Assembly: GCF_052857255.1 (NCBI RefSeq)
Contig: NC_135497.1
Span: 116,652,294-116,716,293 of the forward strand
From: Amblyomma americanum
Taxonomy: Eukaryota; Arthropoda; Arachnida; Ixodida; Ixodidae
Direction of reading: 5' to 3'
Length of the DNA stretch: 64,000 bases
Shown here in pieces: positions 54,483 through 64,000 of this stretch. Position numbers and translations under genes: made by a program. The notes under the pieces are model-generated. The model made no database searches. It was not told where the DNA came from and saw nothing but the letters and a program-made list of their open reading frames with translations. Each line of letters opens with the position of its first letter. Position 1 is the first letter of the stretch.

Positions 54483-54578
54483 AAAATTAGGGGCCTTAAT
54501 TGTGAGTCAACTGAAGCTCCTTGTGTGGAAGAAAGTGAGAAACGGAATGAGAAAAGTGATACAAAAGTGACAACTTAA
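54483..54578 (+). CDS. BANP: Candidate BANP exon 7 (alternative ends)
   Basis: Acceptor AAAATTTTCCACTGCAG in the right phase (0). Encodes KIRGLNCESTEAPCVEESEK, then RNEKSDTKVTT and a stop at 54,576. An internal GAAA|GTGAGA at 54,535 could splice in phase 1 to the exon at 56,305, giving CVEES-VQLQPLG. Both outcomes keep an acidic tail. No conserved motif proves it, so it remains a candidate. Confidence 0.45.
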   Translation, partial: KIRGLNCESTEAPCVEESEKRNEKSDTKVTT

Positions 54579-56304
54579 ACCAGAGGTGCGTGTCCATCAA
54601 GCAGAGCTGAGTGTCACAGGTGGGCAGACAAGCATGTGATTTGTGTGCAGGTTGTTAACGCCATAATCGTAGGTTAAGAGAGATGACCATACAACTAGCA
54701 TTGGCATTCGCAGCATCTTTTGATGGTCGTTTGGAGTTTTCTTGCACTGTAATACGATGTATCGCTTGTACAGCATTATTTGATCGTTTGGATGTCTTGT
54801 TTACAGTTATGATGTTTTATACATTTCTGTTTTCTTATAGTTTCTTGATGGCATTGTACAGTATTTTCTTTGTTAGTCTGCCCCCTGCAATAATACTTCA
54901 CCGCCGCAGGGTACACTGTAAGCAAATGAACGATTACCGGCGGCAGCCATAGGCAATGTGTCTGGAACAATTATGTGAAAGGACCAAGGGCTGACAAGGT
55001 GATAAAGACCAGACTGCATAAATTAACTTGAGTATGAGACATAAGTAGTGGTCATTTCCACAAGTTCAGGCTTAGTGAAACAGGCGCTTCGTTGTTTCTT
55101 GAGGCTACTACATTGAACCTGGAAGACTGAATTATGCAATGATGAGAACATGATGCAGATGACTGTAGAGGGCTGGTTTGGGACTTCCTACCTCACCATC
55201 ATCCCATGCACATTGCTCTCCCTTGTCTGGACCATGCTTGCCCGCACCAATTATTTTATCCCTATCTTCCTTCAACCTTGCCTCACTGAATTAAGCCCGA
55301 TGAGGACAAGGGTGGAGTATGTCCTCGTGAGGATTTACCCCTAGGGAGGGCATCCTCATCCTCATTCTCGTGGGCAGAGACATGGACACCCTCATGAGGT
55401 GTCTGTGTTTACTGTAGATAGCTGTGTTGGTTAAATGAGCCATTGAATGAGTAAATGAAGCTCTCAACCTGTCTGCTAGGTGTTAATTATAGCTGTGTCA
55501 GTTATAAACACTAGCAGTCAGCAAAGGAACATTTTTATGTGGTGAGTAAAAGATAAATTAAAGAAACTGATAGCCTAATTTGCAGCTTTTGGACCCTATG
55601 CTCGCTGTCTGCCAGAGCTTGGTCTTTTTGCAAATTGTACTGGTTAAATGTAAATTTTATTTTTTTCATAGAGAGAAATCAGTTTGATACAGCAGGTTAC
55701 CACTGAGACAAAAATATGAGAACCAGGAAACTTGCTGATGTGCTGAACAGAATTGCCTGACACCATAGGCTGGGTGTACCCATACTGCGTGTAATAGAAG
55801 ACACTGAATAATTCATTTTGTAACACGAAAAAAATTTACCATACTGTAGTGTACATGTGCTTTTCAGTTTTGCTGGATATATTCTTTGGTGCTTGGATCG
55901 TTTTGGCTGCACAGATTAGTGCACTGCATCAAATGGTGACATCTAACTCCACTCGGATATTGTTTGTGTTTTTGGCAGTGGAAAAAAATGCACAGATAAA
56001 CTCGAACCATCAGGAGCTGCACCACAGATTACTGATACCAACGCTTAGGACAGCTTATATGCTGTTGTAATCACAAGAAGTACTTCTCAAGGGCTGGTTC
56101 AGTGAACATTTTCTCAAATTGCCGTTTTCTTTTCTTCCTTGTTACACTTGGTTCTTTTCACTTCCTTCCTTGCTGACTCCACGAAGGCTGTCCCGCTCCT
56201 GCTACTCCTGCTTCTGTCGCCGCTTTGTGCCCACTCTGCAGAGTTGTCCCTTTTTGTCTGGTGGCATTTCATGGAAGTGTACGTAACAGTGCACGTCTGT
56301 CCAG

Positions 56305-56516
56305 GTGTCCAGTTGCAACCCTTGGGAACAGCACCTTCTACTGCTCAGAAGGTTGGGGTTGCCCAGAATGAACCAGAGGTGTCAGACGACAGCATTAACA
56401 GCATTGAACTGGTGCCTCATGCCTCAGAGTTTTGCACCTTCTCACTCCAAACTATTGAGGATGGAAACAGTGAGGAGGCGGAGTTAGCAGCAGCCTGCAG
56501 CTGCTGCTGTCTCTGA
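56305..56516 (+). CDS. BANP: Candidate last BANP exon
   Basis: Two acceptors in one polypyrimidine-led site (CTGTCCAG at 56,304 and GTGTCCAG at 56,312) open the same frame: VQLQPLGTAPSTAQ, then EPEVSDDSINSIELVPHASE, TIEDGNSEEAEL and a stop at 56,516. The first acceptor suits a phase-1 donor (54,535). The second suits the phase-0 donor of exon 6. The acidic coding-like composition supports it, but there is no recognised domain. Confidence 0.45.
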
Positions 56517-56999
56517 GGGGGCAGGTGGGACGATCATTTTATTATTGGATCAGTTTTCTTCATGCTGGTGACTAGTATGTGGTGGTCCTTGTGCTGAATC
56601 TTGGTATTTTTGTGGGAAAGAAATGGAAATTGATTGAGATTATATTTGTTCACTGCCTTCCAGAATAGCAGTGACATTTCATTGCTGTAATTGCCTAATT
56701 TTGAGATGACTGGTTGGATGGTATTGTTATTTGACGACAATTTTCTTCTGAGCCAGAAGTTGAGAAAAAGCCAACTGTACATTACAGGAGGCGGATTTCC
56801 TAAGAGCCATAGCTGCAGCATTTATACTGTCTCCCTGTGCAACCTTGGAATTTCTAAGATTGTTTTGTTTGCAGGCATTGATACCCTCTTACGTGCGTAG
56901 TCAGGTCAGAAATTCATATTTTCAGTGCAGATGTATGGTGTGTTTCAAATCATTCAATACAGATTTTTCTTTCAAAAGCCATGAAAGATGCATTGGTGC

Positions 57000-57560
57000 A
57001 GTCTGCGTGGGGAAATGTGCGACAAGGTGGATATTATTTGCGTTATAGAGTGCAATAAGAAGCCAAGTAAAATTAATTTTTAGGGCACATTATATTGTGA
57101 AATTGAAGTGCTCTACATCGAAGGCGAGCTGAGTTTATAAAATTTCTTAAATTGACATTATGGTTCAAAGTATTGAACGCGAAAAATACGCTTTTGAGAA
57201 CTTTCTAAATTGGCTTTGCTGCATTGTGTTTTGTTAAAATTGCACCCCTGCACATGGTATTGTCACAGGAATCATGTCAGCATGTCATAAATGAAGTAAG
57301 CTGCATCTGTATTTCTGCCATTTTATTAATGCAAAATGTTGCAAAGCCAGCTTGCAGAGCATATTTGATACCGCAAGGCAACGTGTCGCATCCGAAATTT
57401 TAAGAAGGGCTTGCCATGACATTTGACAGTCTTCAACTTCACAATTTATTCTTCTGCTCTAAAGAAAATAATTGATTAGTTAATTTTAGTTAATTGTCTT
57501 TCTGTTGCACTCTATCACGTAAATAATGTCCGCTCGACTGTACAGTCAACCTGCACATAC
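57000..57560. mobile_element. Old foldback element
   Basis: The left stretch GCGTTATAGAGTGCAATAAG ... GAATT-type sequence at about 57,040-57,160 is complementary to about 57,360-57,530 (GTTGCACTCTATCACGTAAA, CAACTTCACAATTTATTCTT). Ends are not clean. Its sequence and layout resemble the element at 58,214, so it is probably an older family member. Confidence 0.5.
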
Positions 57561-58213
57561 TGCACCGAAGTTTCTTTCACTGCTTTTAGAAGAAAAAATC
57601 TGTATTGAATCATTTGAAATGCACGGTCTAGTGCAGTCATGTGCCATCATTTCACTCGGTGATCATTGCTGTGGTAGGTTTTAACGCGCTGGCTTGGTGT
57701 TTCCTTTAGAGCAGGAGCAAAATATAATGGCCTCTGCTGGCCATATTTTTCAGAATAATACTTTGTTGTCAACAGCTCTGGTAGGCTCTAAAGGTAGGCA
57801 GTGTTTCAGTGTCAAGTAGCTTTACCTTGAGAGCGATTGGAGGATTCTGTCATTTGTGAGGTGAAATGCAACTTACAAAGAATGCATAGTCACTGATTAT
57901 GGATGGTTTACAGGTCATATATTTCTGTCATGCGTGAAATGAAACGCAGATTACACAGAATGCTGAGCCACTGACTCGACAAGGTTAGCCTGCATACTTC
58001 ATTGATATTTTTGCAGTGTTATGAAGCTTAAATACCCTAGTGAAGTTTTTATTATACTATAAAGGTATTTATAGCGCTATTAATGCAGTTTTGCTATTTG
58101 AAGTTAAATGTGTCAAGCTTTTGCTAGTTTCCATTTTCTTGGCTCATCTTTGTATTGTTTTTTGGGTTTTCCAGTTGTTGCTATGTTGCTGGAAAATGAG
58201 CCAAGGGCTTATA

Positions 58214-58996
58214 CATTGGGTGATTTTGTTTAACATTCACAGGTTCTTATTTTTAAGACATTGAGAGATATATCGGTGGGGCCTGCGCAAGTTGATTGTA
58301 CAGCAAGGGGGGGTATTATGTACATGACATAGGTGAATAATTAGACAGCTAAACAAAAAATAACTAATTAACTTTTAAAATTTTTATTTTAGGGGGCAAG
58401 AATAAATTGCAATATGGAAGGCCATAAACATCAACAGTGAGCCCAGTTTTTGAGTTTATCAGCATTCTGCTTCCAAAAATCAAACATCAAAAATGTGCAT
58501 TTGAAAGCTCCTTGAGTTGGCTTTCCTGCATTGCGCATTTATAAAATGGTCTCGCTCGCAATTTTAATGCATCAAATACACATGCCGTATCTGGGTTTTA
58601 TGATGTAGGAGCAGTATAATGTGAATTCAGCCACAATACTATGCGCAGCGACACCATAGTATAAAGTGCAACACAGGAAAGCCAACTCAACGAGCTCTGA
58701 TAAGCGTGATTTTGACGTTCGATATTTCGAACCACAGAGCAGATAAAGAAAATTTAAAAGCTGAGCTCACTATCAGTGTTGACAGCCTTCAGTTTCATAC
58801 TATAATCTTCCCCCTAAAATAAAAAATAAAAAAGTTGATTACGTCATTGTAGTTAACTTTAAGATCATCTAACTACTGAGCTCTGTCACATACAAATGTC
58901 TGCCTTGCTGCAGAATCCACCTATGGAAACTGCAACAACATATCACTCATAGTTTTTAAAATAAAATACTGTGAACATTAAGAAAAAATCACCCTG
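58214..58996. mobile_element. Foldback element, 783 bp, TA target duplication
   Basis: Almost the entire element is an imperfect inverted repeat. CATTGGGTGATTTTGTTTAACATTC at the left faces, inverted, CAGGGTGATTTTTTCTTAATG at the right, and the pairing continues to the centre near 58,600 (TTGAGTTGGCTTTCCTG / CAGGAAAGCCAACTCAA). TA lies on both sides (58,212-58,213 and 58,997-58,998). No coding. Confidence 0.8.
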
Positions 58997-59164
58997 TATA
59001 GAAAGGCATCAGACTGCAGTATAGTTCATGGTAGTCTAAAGTGAGCATGAGTATTTTTTACTTCTATTTAAGTAATTGAAAACAAAATAATATATATCAA
59101 GTTTATGGCTGCTGGCGATATGCGAAAGGATTTGTCTGGGAAAATTGCATAGCACCAAAAAAAA

Positions 59165-59165
<1 letters not shown>

Positions 59166-59198
<33 letters not shown>
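59166..59198 (+). repeat. Poly-C tract, 33 bp
   Basis: Uninterrupted C run. It appears as poly-Gly in a spurious minus-strand frame. Confidence 0.97.
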
Positions 59199-59199
<1 letters not shown>

Positions 59200-59536
59200 C
59201 ACGAATGCAATTTTCGTAAGTGCTTATTGTGAATTGGTTCTCCTCACTGGGAGCAAAGCATGCAGAATCTGAAACATCTATGGCAGTAGCATGTGTTAAA
59301 TGACTTGCACCTGGCAGCATTCGCATAATGGGCACTAACCGGTGCCAGTATAGCATGATGATTTCCATTCTGTTTTTGTATTTCTTGTCGTTTGCCATTG
59401 GCTGAAGCGATGCCATGCCCCTGCTGTTGCTGGGCATCAGCCAGTCACGAAGAGTAAATGCATGGCATGGCATTGCTTGAGCCAATGATGAAGTGTGGTA
59501 AATGCAAAAATGGAATGAAATCTGTTTCAGAAGTTA

Positions 59537-60396
59537 CCGTATTTGCTCTAATGTAACGGGACACAAATGTAACACTGGGGGCGTTACAAGCTGCGCTGTG
59601 GGAAGAAATAAAACCATGAATGTAACATGAGACCAACAGATAAAAAAAAGTAGCTACCTTTAATAGACATTATGGCCAACACTCGCCCTCTTTTTGAAAA
59701 ACATTCACTGTTCTTCATTTTTTGGTGCCGAGTTCTTAGAAACTGAGTTCTCCTTCTCGTTATCAACCGCTCAGACGATGTCATCCTCGATGGCGTTAAG
59801 GTCATTCAAAATTTTTTACCTTTTCCTCCAGTTTGATGTGATGGGCACAATGGGGCCCACAGAAGCCTTTGCGGTAGGGCTCACATTTAAAAAGCACCTT
59901 CCGCAGCAGCCGCCACCCGCAGATGGCTGACTCGTTCACACCCAGTCTTTTAGCTGCCTCAGAATTACCGAGCAATTCAGTTATCAGGATTGCCTTCCTC
60001 TTAAATTAAAATGAATGTCATACATACTGAGTACGTGTTGCCGTTGTGTGGACTGTAGTAAGCAGTAACAGTCTACACAACCGCACTGCAAATGATGTCA
60101 CATGTAAAGAGCATGACATCACAACGCAACAGGCATGGGATTGCAGTGAATGCAAAGAACGACGTTTTGGCTTTGGATATGTTGGGATTTGGCTTACATG
60201 GTACTCATGCTGCCAACATAACATCACAAAATTGTGGAAACCAAAACCGAGTTGTGATTGCTTCAAAATGGCTGCACTGCAGCACCACTTTAGGACAGTT
60301 GAATCAAGGTATTTGATTATAATGTGAGGGTAGACTTTAAGAGACAAAAAATTTGAAAAAAAAAAAACTGGTGTTACATGCGAGTAAATACGCTGT
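59537..60396 (-). mobile_element. pogo-like DNA transposon remnant
   Basis: The left end CCGTATTTGCTCTAATGTAAC and right end, inverted, GCGTATTTACTCGCATGTAAC form a terminal inverted repeat. Inside, on the minus strand, a pogo-type DNA-binding segment is preserved (59,802-60,002). The catalytic domain is absent. Confidence 0.7.
59802..60002 (-). pseudogene. pogo-type transposase DNA-binding (helix-turn-helix) fragment
   Basis: The frame reads KRKAILITELLGNSEAAKRL, then GVNESAICGW and, further on, GFCGPHCAHHIKLEEKV before a stop. The pattern N-x-AA-x-x-x-G-V-N-E-S-x-x-x-x-W, then a basic linker and LEE, is that of the N-terminal helix-turn-helix of pogo/Tigger transposases. Only 66 codons remain. 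Confidence 0.7.
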
Positions 60397-61510
60397 ATTA
60401 CCCAAGCCCTGGTGTGCTCATGCTTTACAGCTAGAGTTGCTACTGACATCAGTGAGCTTCTTTAGTGCTTCTGCAGGCTTTTGCATGTGTGCTTCAAAAC
60501 ATGAACAAGAATGTTGAGAATACAGCAAGCGTTTGAAAATTGTGCCATTCAGGGCTTCTTCTCATTGATTAATTATACTAAATAGGTATTCGTGCCAGGT
60601 AAAAATGCTCATTACGTCTGCTAACAGTACTGCTTTATTGCTGACACTTGTGCCCTAACAGCACGTACCATTTCTTTTTTTTAAAACCCTTGGCAGTTGT
60701 TACCGTGAATGTCTTGTACAGTCGGTTATGAATTACTTTTGATGAAGCTTTAGCGGTAACAGAGGAAATAGAAATTCGTGGTTCTCTAATATTTGTATGT
60801 GAAGTTGGCTGCCATGTTAGTAATTTGAAGCTTTATGTGTCTTTTGTTTCAAGCTGGAAGATGTGAAGCATTGCTATTGACAATGATGCTTTCATAATAC
60901 TTTAGATCTGGAAGTGTTGGCGTTTGTGTAGTCTTTTAATCGTCCCAAAATATAATCAGGGTTTGTGTGTAACCTTGAAAAAACTGCTCAGATATGAAGA
61001 AAAAATCTTAACTATTCTTAAAAATTTTTCTTGGTGTTTTGTACTGTGTGATTGTTACGATAGTTTTTCTGCCCTTGCTTCTAGTCCATATTTAGGATTT
61101 TTCGTGAATCAAAGGTGAAATTCTTTTTTATTGTTCCAGTGGAACCTAGGTGAATGAAGCCTGAATAAATTATACTGTTTGGTAAATAGTGCTAGGCATT
61201 ATTTTGGTTAGTTTGCTCTGCTTGCAATGGTACAATTCTTTAATGGTTGAAGCATTTTTCTTGCTTGTTTTTGTTTAGTAGAACAACTAAATATTGCATG
61301 GCTTAGATAAGCATGAAGTGTGGTTATGGTAACTTGCTACTACTGAGTGGTGCACTATCACTTTTAACATAATTGGTACATATGCCACATTTATTTTAGC
61401 TCTGGTGGAACTCTATAACTGGAATGTACCACAAGAATTTTGTTTCCTGTAAGTCTTGTGGTATGGTTTTAAAATGAAGTTTCAGTGTATTTGCCATTTG
61501 TTTCCTCATT
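60397..61510. other. AT-rich, no supported gene
   Basis: Possibly downstream flank or long 3' UTR of BANP. No exon or mobile element was recognised. Confidence 0.35.
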
Positions 61511-62430
61511 AGTCAAACCTGGTTGTAACGAATCGCCTTTGCAGTGACTTCCTCAAGTTCTCATTTGCTTAGCGCCATTTCCATAGAAGCGCGTGCATTT
61601 GTAAACTCCTCGTAACGAAGGTGTTGCGATGGTTGACCTTGATATAATGAACTCACTATGCCAACTTTCTATTAGCCAGTGCTGCGCTACTTTAAATTTG
61701 GTCAAATCACGCGAAATATTTATGACGATAACATGCAAACTGACATGAAGGGGACGTCTATGATCGCAACGAGCGGCCAGAATTGACACAACTAGCCGCG
61801 CTCCAGTGCTATCTGCGTATCTATGTGGCAGACACAGCAGTCTCCATATCTTTAGTTTGTAACGTCACACCGTGTGGCACTACAACAGTTCATGCTCTAA
61901 AGCAGCGAAAAGCAATAGGAGATGGCAAAAGAGACACGAGGTGAGCAGTGCACGTCCATCGTTGCCACTTGTGATTCTATCGCCAGTAGCTGTCATGCGT
62001 TGGGAGCGGGGACGGCAGAGAGTGCTAGCAAGTCTGTTCCCTATGGCAGTGGCAGCCGGGCAAACAGAGAGCGGGGACATGCGGAAAGCTGGTCTAGCAA
62101 CGGTGGCACAACGCCGCGCTCTCTCCTCTAGTCCGGCTGTGGTGCCTCTGACTGCTCTGCCTGCCTCACTCTCCCCACCCCACTCATAGTAGCATTGTGC
62201 GAGCCACAGCGGAGGTGGCCGCAGTCGAGTTATCAGTATGATCTCAAAATATTTCTGTGCGTTTATTACTCGAGTAATTGGGGTTTACTGTGAAAATTTT
62301 CGGTGTGATTTCACCCACATTCAATTATTTTGGATCCCATTCTGCTTTGTTCTTTCGAGTCTTCATGTGAAAACTGCATATAACGAAAAATCACGCACTT
62401 TTCTTAGTTTCGTTATATCCAGGTTTAACT
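61511..62430. mobile_element. Tigger-like MITE, about 920 bp
   Basis: AGTCAAACCTGGTTGTAACG at the left pairs with TCGTTATATCCAGGTTTAAC at the right (18 of 21 positions when inverted). The AAACCTGGTTATAACG-type end is characteristic of Tigger/pogo relatives. The interior includes a GC-rich patch (61,940-62,230) without a supportable protein. Confidence 0.6.
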
Positions 62431-64000
62431 TATTGCATTGCAGTAGTATGTCAAGAAAGCATGCAGGAAGTGCATTTCTTTGTGCGTGTTCACCGTGTTA
62501 TTTTCTGTTCACACTGGCAGATTTAGATGAGCCAGCATGATTTAGTTCACTTGCTATTATTGTTGCATTGAGCCTCTTTGCTTGAGCACTGGGACAGAAC
62601 CAATGGGGAAGCTCTAGAGCTCCATGCATAGATCACTAAAGGGCAGTCTGACACTTATGTCCTTAATCCGTTGTAAGAATTGAAAGCACACAGGTCATAG
62701 TAGAGTTGAATTTGAATGTTCTTGTGGCTTCTCCCCTTTTTTTTTGTAAAGGTTCAGTTTCACTGTGTACTTGTACCAAGGTGTTTGTGTAAATCATTCG
62801 CATGGAGTGATTTATTGTATAGTGCATTTGGCCTGTTTGCTGCCTCTCAGGCAAGTGAATGCAGATTTGAGCACGGTTGTCCCACTGCCCATGTTAGGGA
62901 GCATAGGAAGTTGCATAGGCATCTTAGGCATTATTGCTGTTACCAGAAATGCTCAGAGACATGTTTTAAAACAAGAGTTCTGCACCAGTAGCCTTGGCCA
63001 TGTTTTTGTGCTAGAGAGATTCAATACAGAAGCACAGCCCATTGTTTAGCCAGAAAGAAAGACAATTACATTTGCCACTAGCTACATCAATTACATTCTT
63101 TACAGTTCCATAATGAGGTATACTTCGTGCTACAGTGGACACCTGTATAAAACTAAAGGTATTTTTGTTGCTGATGAGTATATTTAGCAGCATAGTTTCT
63201 TTGCATGGAAGTAATTTAACTTATTGCAGAATTATTACACTCCTTTTGCTGAAAAGCACTTGTTTGGATATGTGTTGCTTTATCTCGGCAATACTTTCAT
63301 TGTACTAGCAACCATGAGCACTGTGCTTTCATTTTTTCAAACTAAACATGTATCATTCTTAAAAAAACATCTCAAAGTGAAATATTGGTAAGTAGTGATA
63401 TCCTAGTGACGAACTAGATCTAAGAAGCTCAGTATACAAAGTAAAAATTGTCAGAAGCAACTGAAAATACAGGGATCACAAGGTTAATGTACTTATGTTG
63501 GACACAGACTTCCTTGTTGATTCCTATATTAATCTTCTAAGCTTTTCATTGTGAATGAGAAGATCCATGTTTTCTCTACCATTCCCATGCTGGTCAAACT
63601 GCCGTATTGGTCGTTTTTAGGTACCACATTTCTGTTTAGTAATCTTCTGAACACGTCCCGAATGCATATGTGAATCATAACTAATTTTTTCTCTGTATAC
63701 TCATCCTTACATGAAAGGCCACAAAACGTCATGTCATGGTTAGCTCATTTGTTTGAAATGGGTCGTCAAGTCTTTTAGACAGTATAGTATACCATTGGCT
63801 CCTCTCCGCCTGAATCTTGTTAGAAAATCTTGTTACACGAAAAAAAAATTTTTTAACCTTGGTACTTTGCCTGATCAAAACATTTATTAAAGCAATTGTT
63901 TGTGTTTATTTAATCAAGTAGTTTGTTCCATAATATAGCACCATAGGAATATAAAAAGGAGAGCTGTTTTAAGGGCCCCTGCAGTTTAGTTTGACCGTCT
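62431..64000. other. AT-rich, no supported gene
   Basis: Only short frames without splice logic or known domains. Several T- and A-rich tracts. Nothing else was recognised up to the window end. Confidence 0.4.

Noticed and set aside
59036..59485. 149-codon minus-strand frame with poly-Gly
   Set aside because: The glycine run is the 33-bp C tract, and the remainder has no domain.

Overview
This looks like nuclear DNA of an arthropod, most likely a hard (ixodid) tick. The inference rests on repeated tRNA-derived SINEs of the kind described from ixodid ticks (Ruka type), LINE and Penelope-like remnants of the kind common in tick genomes, intron-rich animal genes, and the orthologues recognised. 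There is no bacterial-style gene packing. The species cannot be fixed from the sequence alone.

The left half (about 1-33 kb) is GC-richer and dominated by mobile DNA. It holds a Penelope-like fragment (2.2-2.9 kb), four tRNA-derived SINEs, and a foldback DNA transposon (5,994-8,636) whose loop carries a LINE remnant. That remnant contains five copies of a repeat with an exactly constant 166-bp body and a variable C-tract. A two-exon gene for a secreted proline-rich immunoglobulin-domain protein (minus strand, 14,226 to 10,324) follows. At 19,580 there is a possible signal-peptide first exon. A complete LTR retrotransposon (21,309-27,748) has one intact 1,512-codon gag-pol frame on the minus strand. 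Its domain order is Gag, protease, integrase, reverse transcriptase, RNase H: the rare Gmr1-type order, with integrase ahead of RT. The stretch from 27.7 to 33 kb has no supportable gene.

The right half (about 33-64 kb) is AT-rich and carries two conserved genes head to head. The first is an intronless GFOD2-like oxidoreductase (minus, 36,444-35,296). The second is the orthologue of the BEN-domain transcription factor BANP (plus), with coding exons from 39,193 to at least 53,374 and candidate last exons at 54,483 and 56,305. The BANP frame holds only if an 8-nt microexon at 39,818 is included. A close match to the ZNF143/THAP11 promoter element lies between the two genes at 36,838. The BANP introns and downstream region are filled with mobile DNA: an antisense Penelope-like element with inverted terminal copies, TA-flanked foldback/MITE elements, a pogo-like remnant with a recognisable DNA-binding region, and a Tigger-like MITE.

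The genes do not form a pathway. The most interesting content is the integrase-first retrotransposon with its SAP-like Gag and locally divergent LTR promoters, the BANP gene architecture, the split Ig-domain gene, and the layered foldback/LINE/tandem-repeat structure. All calls come from reading the sequence. No database search was possible.
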